Assembly (NCBI RefSeq): GCF_027889715.1
Contig: NZ_JAPJZH010000017.1
Span: 1-64,000, forward strand
From: Allohoeflea poritis
GTDB lineage: Bacteria > Pseudomonadota > Alphaproteobacteria > Rhizobiales > Rhizobiaceae
Direction: 5' to 3'
Length of the DNA stretch: 64,000 bases
The position numbers were made by a program, and so were the translations under genes. The number at the start of each line of letters is the position of its first letter. Position 1 is the first letter of the stretch. This document shows, piece after piece, positions 51,433 through 62,199 of this stretch. The notes below the pieces were generated by a model. It ran no database searches. It worked only from the letters and a program-made list of their open reading frames with translations, and had not been told where the DNA came from.

Positions 51433-52964
51433 TGGGCCGCCTCCTGCCCTTCCTCGACACCGGCCATCAGCAGTCCCAACTCTCCTTCCGTCGCCTCCGG
51501 CGTTCGCTCGCCGACAACCCGGCCGGCGAACATGACGAGGATCCTGTCCGAGAGCGAACGGATCTCGTCGAGCTCGACCGAAACGAGAAGCACGGCCTTG
51601 CCGGCATCGCGCATCTCGATAATGCGCTTGTGAATGAACTCGATGGCGCCGACATCGACGCCGCGCGTCGGCTGGCCGATGACGAGCACCGCCGGATCGC
51701 GCTCCATCTCGCGCGCCAGGACGATCTTCTGCTGGTTACCGCCCGAGAAATTCGCCGTTTTCAGGCGCACATCTGGAGGCCGGATGTCGTATTTCTCGGC
51801 GCTTTGCGCCGCATGGCTGCGGACCGCATCGAGCTTGAGCATCGGGCCGTTCAGATATTCTTCGTCATAGTGATAGCCCAGAATGGCGTTCTCGTTCTCC
51901 TCGAAGCTGAGAACAAGGCCCATATGATGCCGGTCTTCCGGCACATGGGCGAGACCGCGCTTGCGCAGATCCTGCGGATCGGCATCGCCCGTCACATCGA
52001 TCGGCTGGCCGGCGAGCAGCACGGTGCCTTTCTCGGCCTGGCGAATGCCGGTGATCGCCTGCAGCAGTTCCGACTGGCCATTACCGGCAACGCCGGCAAT
52101 GCCGACGATCTCGCCGGCCCGCACTTCGAGCGAGACATCATCGACCATGACGACGCCGCGATTGTCGCGCACCGTCAGTCCGTCGACCGAAAGCTTCACA
52201 TCGGACGGGTTGGACGGACCTTTCTCAACCCGCAAAAGGACGCGCCGTCCGACCATCAGCTCGGCCAGTTCCTCGACATTGGTTTCCGATGTCTTGCGGG
52301 TGGCCACCATCTCGCCGCGCCGCATGACCGATACCTCGTCGGTGATCGCCATGATCTCGCGCAGCTTGTGGGTGATCAGGATGATGGTCTTACCCTGGTC
52401 GCGCAGCTGTTCGAGGATGCGGAACAGGTGGTCGGCCTCGGCCGGGGTCAGCACGCCGGTGGGCTCATCGAGGATGAGGATTTCGGCGCCGCGATAGAGG
52501 GCCTTGAGGATTTCCACGCGCTGCTGCAGCCCGACCGGCAGTTCCTCGATCACCGCGTCCGGATCGACTTCCAGCGCATATTCGTCTTCCAGGCGCTTCA
52601 GCTCGGCCCGCGCGTTGACGATGCCGCGATTGAGGATGGCGTTTTCCTCCGCGCCCAGCATGACATTTTCAAGCACGGTGAAATTGTCGACCAGCATGAA
52701 GTGCTGGTGAACCATGCCGATGCCAGCGGCGATCGCCACATTCGGATCGCGAATGGTAATCTCTTCGCCATTGACCAGGATCTTGCCCTCATCGGCCTGA
52801 TAGAAGCCGTAGAGGATCGACATCAGGGTCGATTTTCCGGCGCCGTTTTCGCCGATGATCCCGTGAATGGTGCCTTTGCTGACACTCAGATTGATATTCT
52901 TGTTGGCATGAACCGGACCGAAACTCTTGTCGATGCCCCTCAGTTCGATAGCAAGATCGCTCAT
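51429..52964 (-). CDS. Nucleoside-type ABC transporter ATPase (double domain)
   Basis: This 511-residue ATPase has two ABC domains, in the RbsA/NupO style. Domain 1 has a full Walker A (GENGAGKSTLMSIL) and Walker B (ILILDEPTGVLTPAEAD). Domain 2 has the usual degenerate Walker A (GVAGNGQSELL) and a signature in FSGGNQQKIVLAREM. It is the first gene of the transporter unit. The binding lipoprotein (BmpA type) that normally precedes it is absent: only 173 bp separate it from the divergent alcohol dehydrogenase gene. Confidence 0.94.
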   Translation of the reverse strand: MSDLAIELRGIDKSFGPVHANKNINLSVSKGTIHGIIGENGAGKSTLMSILYGFYQADEGKILVNGEEITIRDPNVAIAAGIGMVHQHFMLVDNFTVLENVMLGAEENAILNRGIVNARAELKRLEDEYALEVDPDAVIEELPVGLQQRVEILKALYRGAEILILDEPTGVLTPAEADHLFRILEQLRDQGKTIILITHKLREIMAITDEVSVMRRGEMVATRKTSETNVEELAELMVGRRVLLRVEKGPSNPSDVKLSVDGLTVRDNRGVVMVDDVSLEVRAGEIVGIAGVAGNGQSELLQAITGIRQAEKGTVLLAGQPIDVTGDADPQDLRKRGLAHVPEDRHHMGLVLSFEENENAILGYHYDEEYLNGPMLKLDAVRSHAAQSAEKYDIRPPDVRLKTANFSGGNQQKIVLAREMERDPAVLVIGQPTRGVDVGAIEFIHKRIIEMRDAGKAVLLVSVELDEIRSLSDRILVMFAGRVVGERTPEATEGELGLLMAGVEEGQEAAQ

Positions 52965-53137
52965 GCGCCATCCGTTTTTTTATCAATTGGTATAACGGAC
53001 CACCTTATTCACCCCCAAAAGGCGATACCAGCCCGAAACCCGGCTTTTTTCACAGTTCCCGCATAAACAGTTGCACGATTTCATTTAAAGCGGAAGCGCT
53101 CTAATGTGGGTGCCGGCTTCGACACAGTGGAGGAAAC

Positions 53138-54310
53138 ATGTCGGCATTCGCGTTTCATACGACCCCGCAGATCGTCGTGCGGCCCGGTGCGGCGGGCGGA
53201 ATCGCCGAGATCGCCGGCGGCAAGCTCGGACAATCGGTTCTGTTCGTCACGGACAAGGGCATCCGCAATGCCGGCCTCGACCAGAGCGCCATCCGCTCGC
53301 TCGAAGATGCCGGCCATAAAGTGACCGTCTTCGATGCCGTGGAGGCCGATCCGAGCCTCGACACGCTGATGAAATCGGTCGAGGCGGCGCACGCATGCGG
53401 CGCAACCGGCGTGGTCGCACTGGGCGGCGGATCTTCGCTCGACGTTGCGAAGCTGACGGCGCTGCTTGCCGGCTCCGGCGAGGATATCGACGCGGCCTGG
53501 GGCGTCGGCAACGCCAAAGGCCCGCGCCTGCCGCTGGTGCTGATCCCGACAACTGCGGGAACAGGCTCCGAGGTGACGCCGGTTTCCATTATCACCGTCG
53601 ACGGCGAGGAAAAGCGCGGCGTCTCGTCGCCGGTCATATTGCCGGACGCGGCCATCCTCGATGCGGAACTCACCGTCAGCCTGCCGGCTCCGGCCACGGC
53701 GGCAACCGGTATCGACGCCATGGTGCACGCGATCGAGGCCTATGCATCGAAAAACGCCAACAACAATCCGGTCTCGCGCATGCTCGCCACGCAAGCGCTG
53801 ACGCTGCTGGGTGCCAATATCGAGACGGCGGTCTTTTCGCCGGAGAACCTCGAGGCGCGCGGTGCCATGCTGCTCGGCTCGACGCTTGCCGGCATGGCCT
53901 TCGCCAATTCGCCCGTCGCGGCGGTACACGCGCTCGCCTATCCGATCGGCGGCACATTCCATATCCCGCACGGGCTTTCAAACGCTCTGGTTCTGCCGGA
54001 GGTGCTGCGGTTCAACGCGGCGGAGCCGGAGAACGGGTCCTACCGGCTCTATGCGGAACTCAGCCCCTACGCCTTCGCCGATCTAGAAGATCCCGGCGGA
54101 ACGCAGGAAGGCTGCGCCGTCTTTATCGAGCGTATCGCGGCTTTGTCGACCAGGATCGGTCTGCCGCAAAGGCTGCGCGAAGTCGGCATCGGCGAGGAGG
54201 CGCTGCCGAAAATGGCCAGCGACGCCATGAAGCAGACACGGCTGCTCGTCAACAATCCGCGCCATGTGGCGGAAGACGACGCGCTTGCCATCTACCGCGC
54301 CGCGTGGTGA
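53138..54310 (+). CDS. Iron-containing alcohol dehydrogenase
   Basis: This 390-residue group III alcohol dehydrogenase is NAD-linked and probably iron-dependent. The cofactor motif GGGSSLDVAK is near residue 97, PTTAGTGSEVTPVSIIT near residue 140, and the metal residues lie in DAMVHAIEAYAS and GGTFHIPHGLSNALVLP. Members oxidise varied alcohols or reduce aldehydes; the substrate is not assigned. GGAGG lies just before the ATG. A thioesterase gene follows four bases after its stop codon, then slyX, so these are likely one transcript. Confidence 0.92.
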   Translation: MSAFAFHTTPQIVVRPGAAGGIAEIAGGKLGQSVLFVTDKGIRNAGLDQSAIRSLEDAGHKVTVFDAVEADPSLDTLMKSVEAAHACGATGVVALGGGSSLDVAKLTALLAGSGEDIDAAWGVGNAKGPRLPLVLIPTTAGTGSEVTPVSIITVDGEEKRGVSSPVILPDAAILDAELTVSLPAPATAATGIDAMVHAIEAYASKNANNNPVSRMLATQALTLLGANIETAVFSPENLEARGAMLLGSTLAGMAFANSPVAAVHALAYPIGGTFHIPHGLSNALVLPEVLRFNAAEPENGSYRLYAELSPYAFADLEDPGGTQEGCAVFIERIAALSTRIGLPQRLREVGIGEEALPKMASDAMKQTRLLVNNPRHVAEDDALAIYRAAW

Positions 54311-54314
54311 CGCC

Positions 54315-54749
54315 ATGAGCCGCCCCACCCCGCTCGGACGCGAGAGTTTCCACGTTTTCCGCCAGCTTCAGTCCCGCTGGGCCGACAATGATATCTACGG
54401 CCACATGAACAATGTCGTGCACTATGCGCTGTTCGACACGGCCATCAATGGCTGGCTCGTCGAAAGGGACCTGCTCAAGCTGAAGGACGGCAAGACGATC
54501 GGCCTCGTGGTCGAGACCGGCTGTCATTATTTCGCCGAGCTTGCCTTTCCGGACCGCATCGATGCCGGCATCGGCGTCGAGCGCATCGGTTCGTCCTCGG
54601 TGATCTACCGCATCGGCCTGTTCCGCGACGAGGACGCAACGGCGGCGGCGCAGGGCCGGTTCGTGCATGTCTATGTCGACCGCGAGACGCGCCGTCCGAA
54701 GCCGCTCGACGCGCATTGGCGCGAAACGCTTGAGAGTGCCCTGCTATGA
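54315..54749 (+). CDS. Hotdog-fold acyl-CoA thioesterase (4HBT family)
   Basis: This 144-residue protein is in the 4-hydroxybenzoyl-CoA thioesterase family. The conserved active-site region RWADNDIYGHMNNVVHYALFD is near residue 20, with the catalytic Asp, and it has the hotdog helix ending at FDTAINGWLVERDLL. A second strand pattern (VETGCHYFAELAFPD) follows. It likely hydrolyses an acyl-CoA. The ATG at 54315 sits four bases after the dehydrogenase stop codon, and the gene overlaps slyX by four bases. Confidence 0.9.
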   Translation: MSRPTPLGRESFHVFRQLQSRWADNDIYGHMNNVVHYALFDTAINGWLVERDLLKLKDGKTIGLVVETGCHYFAELAFPDRIDAGIGVERIGSSSVIYRIGLFRDEDATAAAQGRFVHVYVDRETRRPKPLDAHWRETLESALL

Positions 54750-54958
54750 CGGAAACGCAAGCGCAGCAGATCGCCCGGCTCGAGGAGCACATCGCCCACC
54801 AGACGCGCACGATCGAGGAACTCTCGGACCAGGTCGAGAAACAGTGGAAACTGATCGACCTTCTCAAGGCGCAACAGGAAAAGCTGATCGACCGGCTGAT
54901 GGCACTGGAGGAGCAATCCGGCGAGGCACCGCCCGTCACCAGGCCACCGCATTACTGA
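54746..54958 (+). CDS. slyX: SlyX-family protein
   Basis: This 70-residue coiled-coil protein belongs to the SlyX family. It shows a heptad pattern through most of its length (IARLEEHIAHQTRTIEELSD, then the VEKQWKLIDLLKAQQEKLIDRL helix in outline) and the usual C-terminal PHY ending. Function in the cell is unknown. It overlaps the thioesterase stop codon as ATGA. An aminotransferase gene starts 34 bp further on. Confidence 0.9.
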   Translation: MTETQAQQIARLEEHIAHQTRTIEELSDQVEKQWKLIDLLKAQQEKLIDRLMALEEQSGEAPPVTRPPHY

Positions 54959-54992
54959 ACCAATTCATTTTAAAACCGGAAAACAACAACCG

Positions 54993-56105
54993 ATGACCGA
55001 ATTTTCCCGCTTCACTCCGCTTGTCCGCTCGCTGCCGGCGACCGTACCCTTTGTCGGGCCGGAGACGCAGGAGCGTGCCGCCGGCAAACCATTCCGCGCC
55101 CGTATCGGTGCCAATGAGAGCGGTTTCGGCCCGGCGCCGTCCGTCAAGGCGGCGATGCGCGAGGGCGCGGACGAGGTGTGGAAGTATGGCGACCCGGAAA
55201 ATCACGACCTGCGCTCGGCGCTGGCCGCGCATCTCGGCATAGGCATGGACCGGATCGTTGTCGGCGAGGGCATTGACGGGCTGCTCGGACTTGTCGTGCG
55301 CCAGATCGCCGGACCTGACACGCCGGTGGTCACCTCGCTCGGCGCCTATCCGACCTTCAATTTCCACGTCGCCGGCTTCGGCGGACGTCTCGTCACGGTG
55401 CCCTATCGCGACGACTACGAGGACCTCGAGGGTCTGCTCGATGCGGTCAAGCGTGAGGGCGCGCCGCTGGTCTATCTCGCCAATCCGGACAATCCGATGG
55501 GCACCTGGCACGATGGCGAAACGGTCGCGGCCTTTGCCGAGGCGCTGCCGGAGGAAACACTGCTCGTACTCGACGAAGCCTATGGCGAGATGGCGCCGCC
55601 AAGCGCCCTGCCGCCGGTCGCGCGGCTCATCGACCGGCCGAATGTCATCCGCATGCGCACATTTTCAAAAGGGTACGGTCTTGCGGGCCTGCGCTGCGGC
55701 TATGCTTTCGGAGCGCCCGGCACCATCGCGTCGTTCAACAAGGTGCGCAACCATTTCGGGGTCAACAAGATGGCGCAGATCGCGGCGCTCGCGGCGCTGG
55801 AGGATCAGGCCTATCTGGAATCCGTCTGCGGCAGGATCGACGCCGCCCGCCAGCGCATCGGAGAGATTGCCCGCGCAAACGGGCTCGAGCCTCTTCAATC
55901 GGCGACCAATTTCGTCGCCATCGACTGCGGCCGCGATGCCGAGTTCGCGACGGCGCTGATGGGCGCCCTTGTTGAACGCGGCGTCTTCGTGCGCATGCCC
56001 GGCGTCGCGCCTCTCAACCGGTGTATCAGGATCAGCGTCGGCCCCGACGAGGCGCTCGATATCTTCGAAGCGGAACTGCCGCATGCTCTGGCGGCAGCGT
56101 CCTGA
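54993..56105 (+). CDS. PLP-dependent aminotransferase, HisC-like
   Basis: This 370-residue class I/II aminotransferase resembles histidinol-phosphate aminotransferases. The substrate-domain segments YLANPDNPMGTWH (with the conserved Asn) and VLDEAYGEMAPP precede the PLP lysine in RTFSKGYGLAGLRCGYAFG. The Arg binding the substrate carboxylate is in NRCIRISVG. A histidine-synthesis role or a broad amino-acid/aromatic role is possible; no his genes are near. It follows slyX on the same strand and shows no damage. Confidence 0.87.
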   Translation: MTEFSRFTPLVRSLPATVPFVGPETQERAAGKPFRARIGANESGFGPAPSVKAAMREGADEVWKYGDPENHDLRSALAAHLGIGMDRIVVGEGIDGLLGLVVRQIAGPDTPVVTSLGAYPTFNFHVAGFGGRLVTVPYRDDYEDLEGLLDAVKREGAPLVYLANPDNPMGTWHDGETVAAFAEALPEETLLVLDEAYGEMAPPSALPPVARLIDRPNVIRMRTFSKGYGLAGLRCGYAFGAPGTIASFNKVRNHFGVNKMAQIAALAALEDQAYLESVCGRIDAARQRIGEIARANGLEPLQSATNFVAIDCGRDAEFATALMGALVERGVFVRMPGVAPLNRCIRISVGPDEALDIFEAELPHALAAAS

Positions 56106-56122
56106 ACACAGGTTCTCTTGGT

Positions 56123-56449
56123 TTAAGCCTGCGGACCTTCCGCGACCTCGACGGCTTCTTCCCAGGAGTGCCCGGCGGCCATGATGCAGGTCATGCCCGT
56201 CGTCGTCGTCATGAGGATCGTCCAGGTGCCGTTTTTCGACGTGTAGACCTCGAACACGGCCTTGCCGGACGAGGCAAGCCCGAGCGCCCGGGGCGCTTCC
56301 TTGTACTTGTCGGCAAGTGCTTTCAGAAGCGATGTCCTGTCACCGCAGGCCAAACCGGCAGCCGGCGCCTGTGTCGACAAGCATACGATCGCCGATGCTA
56401 AAGTAATACCCAGTAATTTTCCTGGATTATTAAGTCTTGATTTCCGCAT
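56123..56449 (-). CDS. Small secreted protein of unknown function
   Basis: This protein of about 108 residues has a Sec signal peptide (basic start, then LLGITLASAIVCLSTQAPA with cleavage near the PAAG site). The mature part is about 78 residues, with two cysteines, including GLACGDRTSLLKALADKYKE and a TWTILMTTTTGMTCIMAAG segment. No family is assigned. The ATG at 56449 has AAGG seven bases upstream; a start at 56455 is the alternative. It stands alone on the minus strand, with an upstream region shared with the RidA-like gene that contains a perfect CtrA-type site. Confidence 0.7.
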   Translation of the reverse strand: MRKSRLNNPGKLLGITLASAIVCLSTQAPAAGLACGDRTSLLKALADKYKEAPRALGLASSGKAVFEVYTSKNGTWTILMTTTTGMTCIMAAGHSWEEAVEVAEGPQA

Positions 56450-56598
56450 CTTCATACCTTTCGCAGCCAATAAAGCTTGTCTGACGAGAGGTATATTCAT
56501 TTACATGCGTCAGACGCACTTGGTAGCTGAACCAGTACATTCATGGTTCATGCAATAACTCCGGAACAACTTAATCCGTCCAGTTTGCGCCCCATTGG

Positions 56599-56613
56599 TT
56601 AACAAGGTGTTAA
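56599..56613. promoter_or_regulatory. Perfect CtrA-type site
   Basis: TTAACAAGGTGTTAA is an exact TTAA-N7-TTAA. It lies 79 bp before the RidA-like gene and about 150 bp before the divergent secreted protein gene. Which gene it governs is open. Confidence 0.55.
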
Positions 56614-56691
56614 CGATTTCAGCCATGCCGGAGATTGTGATCTGCTGCCGGCTGGACTAGGAAATCGCCATATCCAGAACGAGGAACTCCC

Positions 56692-57093
56692 ATGACCAAA
56701 CGGGCCATCGTGCCGCCGGCGCTGCGGGCCGCGGCGGAGAAATTGAAAATGTCGCCCGCGATGTTGTCCGGCAATCATCTGTTCCTGACCGGCTCGACTG
56801 GCGGCGATGCGGACGGGGTCATGCCGGACGACCCCGAAACGCTGATGCGCAACGCCTTCGACAAGATCGGGCATATATTGCACGAAGCAGGCCTCGATTT
56901 CGGCGCGATCGTCGAAATGACGACCTACCATGTGGGTCTGCGCGAACATTTCGAACTGTTCGATCGGGTGCGCCTCGACTATTGCGTGGCGCCCTATCCG
57001 GCATGGACGGCCGTCGAGGTGGCCGGGCTGCGCCGCGAGGGCGCGATTGTCGAGATCCGTGTCATCGCGAGCACCGAACAGTCCGCACCATAG
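56692..57093 (+). CDS. RidA-family protein lacking the catalytic arginine
   Basis: This 133-residue protein has the YjgF/RidA trimer fold: FLTGSTGGDADGVMP, then AFDKIGHILHEAGLDFGAIV and VEMTTYH, and a C-terminal VEIRVIAS strand. Active RidA deaminates enamines with Arg105 in PARS/T. Here the aligned run is YPAWTAVEV, with Trp at residue 105. It therefore belongs with the Rid groups thought not to deaminate imines, and its role is open. GAGGAA lies just before the ATG. It stands alone on the plus strand behind a CtrA-type site. Confidence 0.87.
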   Translation: MTKRAIVPPALRAAAEKLKMSPAMLSGNHLFLTGSTGGDADGVMPDDPETLMRNAFDKIGHILHEAGLDFGAIVEMTTYHVGLREHFELFDRVRLDYCVAPYPAWTAVEVAGLRREGAIVEIRVIASTEQSAP

Positions 57094-57105
57094 AAAAGGG
57101 CGCGA

Positions 57106-57759
57106 TTGTTTGCTCAGAGCGCGATGTCCATTAAGTTGCGACCCATGCAGGATTCAATTTTCCCGATATTCAAAAAGAGAGACACGCTCGTTTACAGATC
57201 GTCTCGGCTTGTTCAGTTCTTCGCACTAATTTTCATTGGCGTTTTGGCATCATTTCTATTGGCGCCATGGAATCACGACTTAGGCTGGCAGCCCGTGTAT
57301 CTTGATATGTTTTACGTGCTTGGACCGCGGAGATCGGAGACCATCAAGTTTGTATCCATGCCGTTTCTTCCGTTGCTTTTCCTGAGCGCCCTTGGCCGGG
57401 TTCAGCGCCTCATTGCACCGGCGATGGAACTGGTGCTTACACCTGACGGCATAACCTACGGACAGCATCGATTTGGCAAGCCCATCAAAATTGCCTGGTC
57501 AGAATACAAGGGCCACGAGGTTTACGAGGGATATAAGTTTCGCGGTAACGGCGCGAAATACATCGGAGTCATGGTAAATGATCTTGACGCGTTCATCGAA
57601 AGGGTGACCCAGAACAACAGGGCAGCCAAACTCCTGTTCAAATTCCCTTGGGGTCGTGGATATGCCGTTTCGATAAACAGGTTCGGACTCAACACTAGTT
57701 TGACCGAGATCGATATAGAGATCACAAGATTCAGCCGATTTTACAAAACCGCCTCATGA
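57106..57759 (+). CDS. Membrane protein resembling the STM3941 (PH-like) family
   Basis: This protein of about 217 residues has two N-terminal membrane helices (FFALIFIGVLASFLL and FVSMPFLPLLFLSALG). A cytoplasmic part of about 110 residues follows, reading ELVLTPDGITYGQHRFGKPI, IAWSEYKGHEVYEG, and an IGVMVNDLDAFIERV segment. This order fits STM3941-like PH-domain proteins of unknown function. TTG at 57106 has AAGGG five bases upstream; ATGs at 57124 and 57145 are alternatives. Codon use is visibly A/T-richer than in neighbours, suggesting recent acquisition. Confidence 0.7.
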   Translation: MFAQSAMSIKLRPMQDSIFPIFKKRDTLVYRSSRLVQFFALIFIGVLASFLLAPWNHDLGWQPVYLDMFYVLGPRRSETIKFVSMPFLPLLFLSALGRVQRLIAPAMELVLTPDGITYGQHRFGKPIKIAWSEYKGHEVYEGYKFRGNGAKYIGVMVNDLDAFIERVTQNNRAAKLLFKFPWGRGYAVSINRFGLNTSLTEIDIEITRFSRFYKTAS

Positions 57760-57824
57760 CCGGTTCTGAAACAATCAGGGCGATTGCCAGCATGGAACGG
57801 CCGGATTAGCGCTTCCATGGAAAA

Positions 57825-57851
57825 GGGCGCGGCCGGAATGCGGCCACGCCC
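57825..57851 (-). terminator. Terminator after katG
   Basis: Eleven-base arms with one G-U pair (GGGCGTGGCCG / CGGCCGCGCCC on the katG strand) enclose a five-base loop and are followed by TTTTCC. It begins 21 bases after the katG stop codon. Confidence 0.8.
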
Positions 57852-57872
57852 TCTTTGTCTGAAGCGTCAGAC

Positions 57873-60377
<2,505 letters not shown>

Positions 60378-61304
60378 ATGAACAATCTGACATTCAAACA
60401 GCTTCGCTATTTCGACGCCCTGGCGCGTCACGGACATTTCGGGCGCGCCGCGGATGCCTGTGCGATCTCGCAGCCGGCGCTGTCGATGCAGATCAAGGAA
60501 CTGGAGGAAAATCTCGGCACCGAGCTTTTCGAGCGGGGCGCGCGCCAAGTGCGTCTGACCCATTTCGGCGAGGAATTCGCGGCCCGCGCCCGTGACATTC
60601 TGCGTTCGGTCAACGAGCTGACGGATCTGGCCCGCGCCTCGCGCGACCGACTGGTCGGTCGCCTGAGGATCGGCGTTATCCCGACCATTGCGCCGTACCT
60701 TTTGCCGGCGATTATCGGTGACCTTTCCAATATGCATGACGGCCTCGACATCCATATGCGCGAAACCGTGACGCCGAAGCTTATCCGGGAGCTCGCGGAC
60801 GGCCGGCTCGACACGGCAATCCTTGCCCTGCCCGTTTCCGAACCGTCGCTGAGCGAAGTCGCGCTGTTTTCCGAGAACTTCGTGCTGGTGCGCCCGGGCG
60901 AGGATGCCGGCAAGCCGGTGCCGAGCCGCGAGATGCTGCGCGAGATGCGGCTGCTGCTGCTGGAAGAAGGGCACTGTTTTCGCGATCAGGCGTTGTCCTT
61001 CTGCGACATGCGCACGACCCGGCCGCGGGAGCTGCTTGACGGCAGTTCGCTGTCGACACTGGTGCAGATGGTCAGCGCCGGCATCGGGGTTACCCTCATT
61101 CCGGAAATGGCGGTCGCCGTGGAGACCCGCTCGGCGCCCGTCTCGATCGCACAGTTCAAGAACCCGCAGCCGTCGCGCACCATCGGCATGGTCTGGCGCA
61201 AGACCAGCCCGCTTGCCGGACAGTTGCGGCAGATTTCCGAGGTCGTCCGACAATCGGCTGAAACGATGCGGAAGCGGTGGGATGCGGTATCCGATTCGGC
61301 TTAA
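60378..61304 (+). CDS. oxyR: Hydrogen-peroxide-inducible activator OxyR
   Basis: This 308-residue LysR-family regulator has an N-terminal winged helix (FGRAADACAISQPALSMQIK) and a ligand domain with the redox pair C200 and C209 (EGHCFRDQALSFCDM). These correspond to the peroxide-sensing Cys199 and Cys208 of E. coli OxyR. It is divergent from katG, its likely target. No good ribosome binding site precedes the ATG, but a palindrome overlaps it. The Fic gene that follows is convergent, 16 bp away. Confidence 0.95.
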   Translation: MNNLTFKQLRYFDALARHGHFGRAADACAISQPALSMQIKELEENLGTELFERGARQVRLTHFGEEFAARARDILRSVNELTDLARASRDRLVGRLRIGVIPTIAPYLLPAIIGDLSNMHDGLDIHMRETVTPKLIRELADGRLDTAILALPVSEPSLSEVALFSENFVLVRPGEDAGKPVPSREMLREMRLLLLEEGHCFRDQALSFCDMRTTRPRELLDGSSLSTLVQMVSAGIGVTLIPEMAVAVETRSAPVSIAQFKNPQPSRTIGMVWRKTSPLAGQLRQISEVVRQSAETMRKRWDAVSDSA

Positions 61305-61320
61305 ATACCGGCAGATCCAT

Positions 61321-61911
61321 TCAAGGGACTTCCGCAATCATTGTCTCGATCTCTTTTGCAAGAAGACGATTGTCATCGTGAAAGCTATCGATCATCGCCT
61401 CCATGAAGCGTTTGGGATCCAGATTGTCTTCATTTAGTTCGACACCGGAATTCCTGAGCAGCATATTGAGAAATGTGAGCTGACACCGTCCATTCCCCTC
61501 GCGAAATGGGTGCACAGCGTTGATTTCAGCGACATAGTACGCGGCACGTGCGGAAAACAATTTGTAATCTTCGACGCCGGTCAGGTGTTCTTCATCGGCA
61601 AGCTGCGCAAAGAGTTTATGCATCTCTCTATCAATGTATTCAGGATAGCAAAACCAGTTGCCCCCTTTACCAGTTCGGATTCGCCGGATCTCACCTGCCC
61701 ATTCATAAACATCCTGAAAGAAATGATGGTGGATAGTTTTGTAGTGTTCAAAATCCAGAACCCCCGCCGGCAACTCTTCCTCAGCGCGTGACAAGAACAT
61801 AAGCTGTTCAAACTGATCAAGCTCGTCCTGATCCCGAAGGTCGGCCTTATTAATCAAGACCTGTGTACCCGGATAACACAGGGGATCTTCGATCGCGTCG
61901 TAGCGACTCAT
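61321..61911 (-). CDS. Fic/DOC-family protein with altered motif (putative AMP transferase toxin)
   Basis: This 196-residue protein has the Fic fold. FEHYKTIHHHFFQDVYEWAG is the family segment before the beta flap, and the active loop is HPFREGNGRCQL at 134-145. Catalytic His134, the acidic Glu138 and Asn140-Gly-Arg142 are kept, but the last Arg of the usual motif (R-x-x-R) is Leu145, which may change nucleotide binding. Such proteins AMPylate targets. It overlaps a small upstream gene by four bases (ATGA), the layout of VbhT/FicT modules. The region is A/T-richer than its surroundings. Confidence 0.88.
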   Translation of the reverse strand: MSRYDAIEDPLCYPGTQVLINKADLRDQDELDQFEQLMFLSRAEEELPAGVLDFEHYKTIHHHFFQDVYEWAGEIRRIRTGKGGNWFCYPEYIDREMHKLFAQLADEEHLTGVEDYKLFSARAAYYVAEINAVHPFREGNGRCQLTFLNMLLRNSGVELNEDNLDPKRFMEAMIDSFHDDNRLLAKEIETMIAEVP

Positions 61912-62120
61912 TTGCTTCTGTTAAAGGACCTAGTGATTGCGGCTCGCAAGTCGTTTCCCGTCAACCCGCTCGACTTAATTCGACTTAGTGTCTGGTTCGA
62001 CTCCCGACTAAGCGCGATGCCTTCAACGGCGGAGAATTTGGATGCTTTAGCCTTGCCAAGCGGCTTCGTAACAAATCGGCCGGAGACGGCCGAGCGCTTT
62101 GTGACCCAGTTTTTGCTCAT
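61908..62120 (-). CDS. Putative Fic antitoxin
   Basis: This 70-residue basic protein lies directly upstream of the Fic gene and overlaps it by four bases, the position of class I Fic antitoxins. Its middle reads FSAVEGIALSRES, resembling the inhibitory helix, but the Ser is three residues before Glu33-Gly34, not four as in the canonical (S/T)xxxE(G/N). The C-terminal GLTGNDLRAAITRSF matches the helical end of the VbhA-type family. The identification rests mainly on context. Confidence 0.65.
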   Translation of the reverse strand: MSKNWVTKRSAVSGRFVTKPLGKAKASKFSAVEGIALSRESNQTLSRIKSSGLTGNDLRAAITRSFNRSK

Positions 62121-62140
62121 TTGCCTAATTTAGCACCCTT

Positions 62141-62190
62141 AGGTGAACATTGATATAATGCAGCACTGGAATGCTGAGGTACTGTTCACC
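62141..62190. promoter_or_regulatory. Inverted repeat upstream of the Fic module
   Basis: GGTGAACA at 62141-62148 and its exact complement TGTTCACC at 62183-62190 are separated by 34 bases, just upstream of the antitoxin start at 62120. Toxin-antitoxin operators often have this layout. Binding is inferred. Confidence 0.35.
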
Positions 62191-62199
62191 CGCGCTTGA

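Noticed and set aside
52988-53002. TGGT-N7-ACCA upstream of the nucleoside transporter as a GntR-type operator
   Set aside because: The spacing is longer than usual for this motif and the arms are only four bases, so chance is likely.
52965-53137. A hidden small gene for the missing BMP binding protein
   Set aside because: The gap is only 173 bp, far too short, and shows no lipoprotein signal in any frame.
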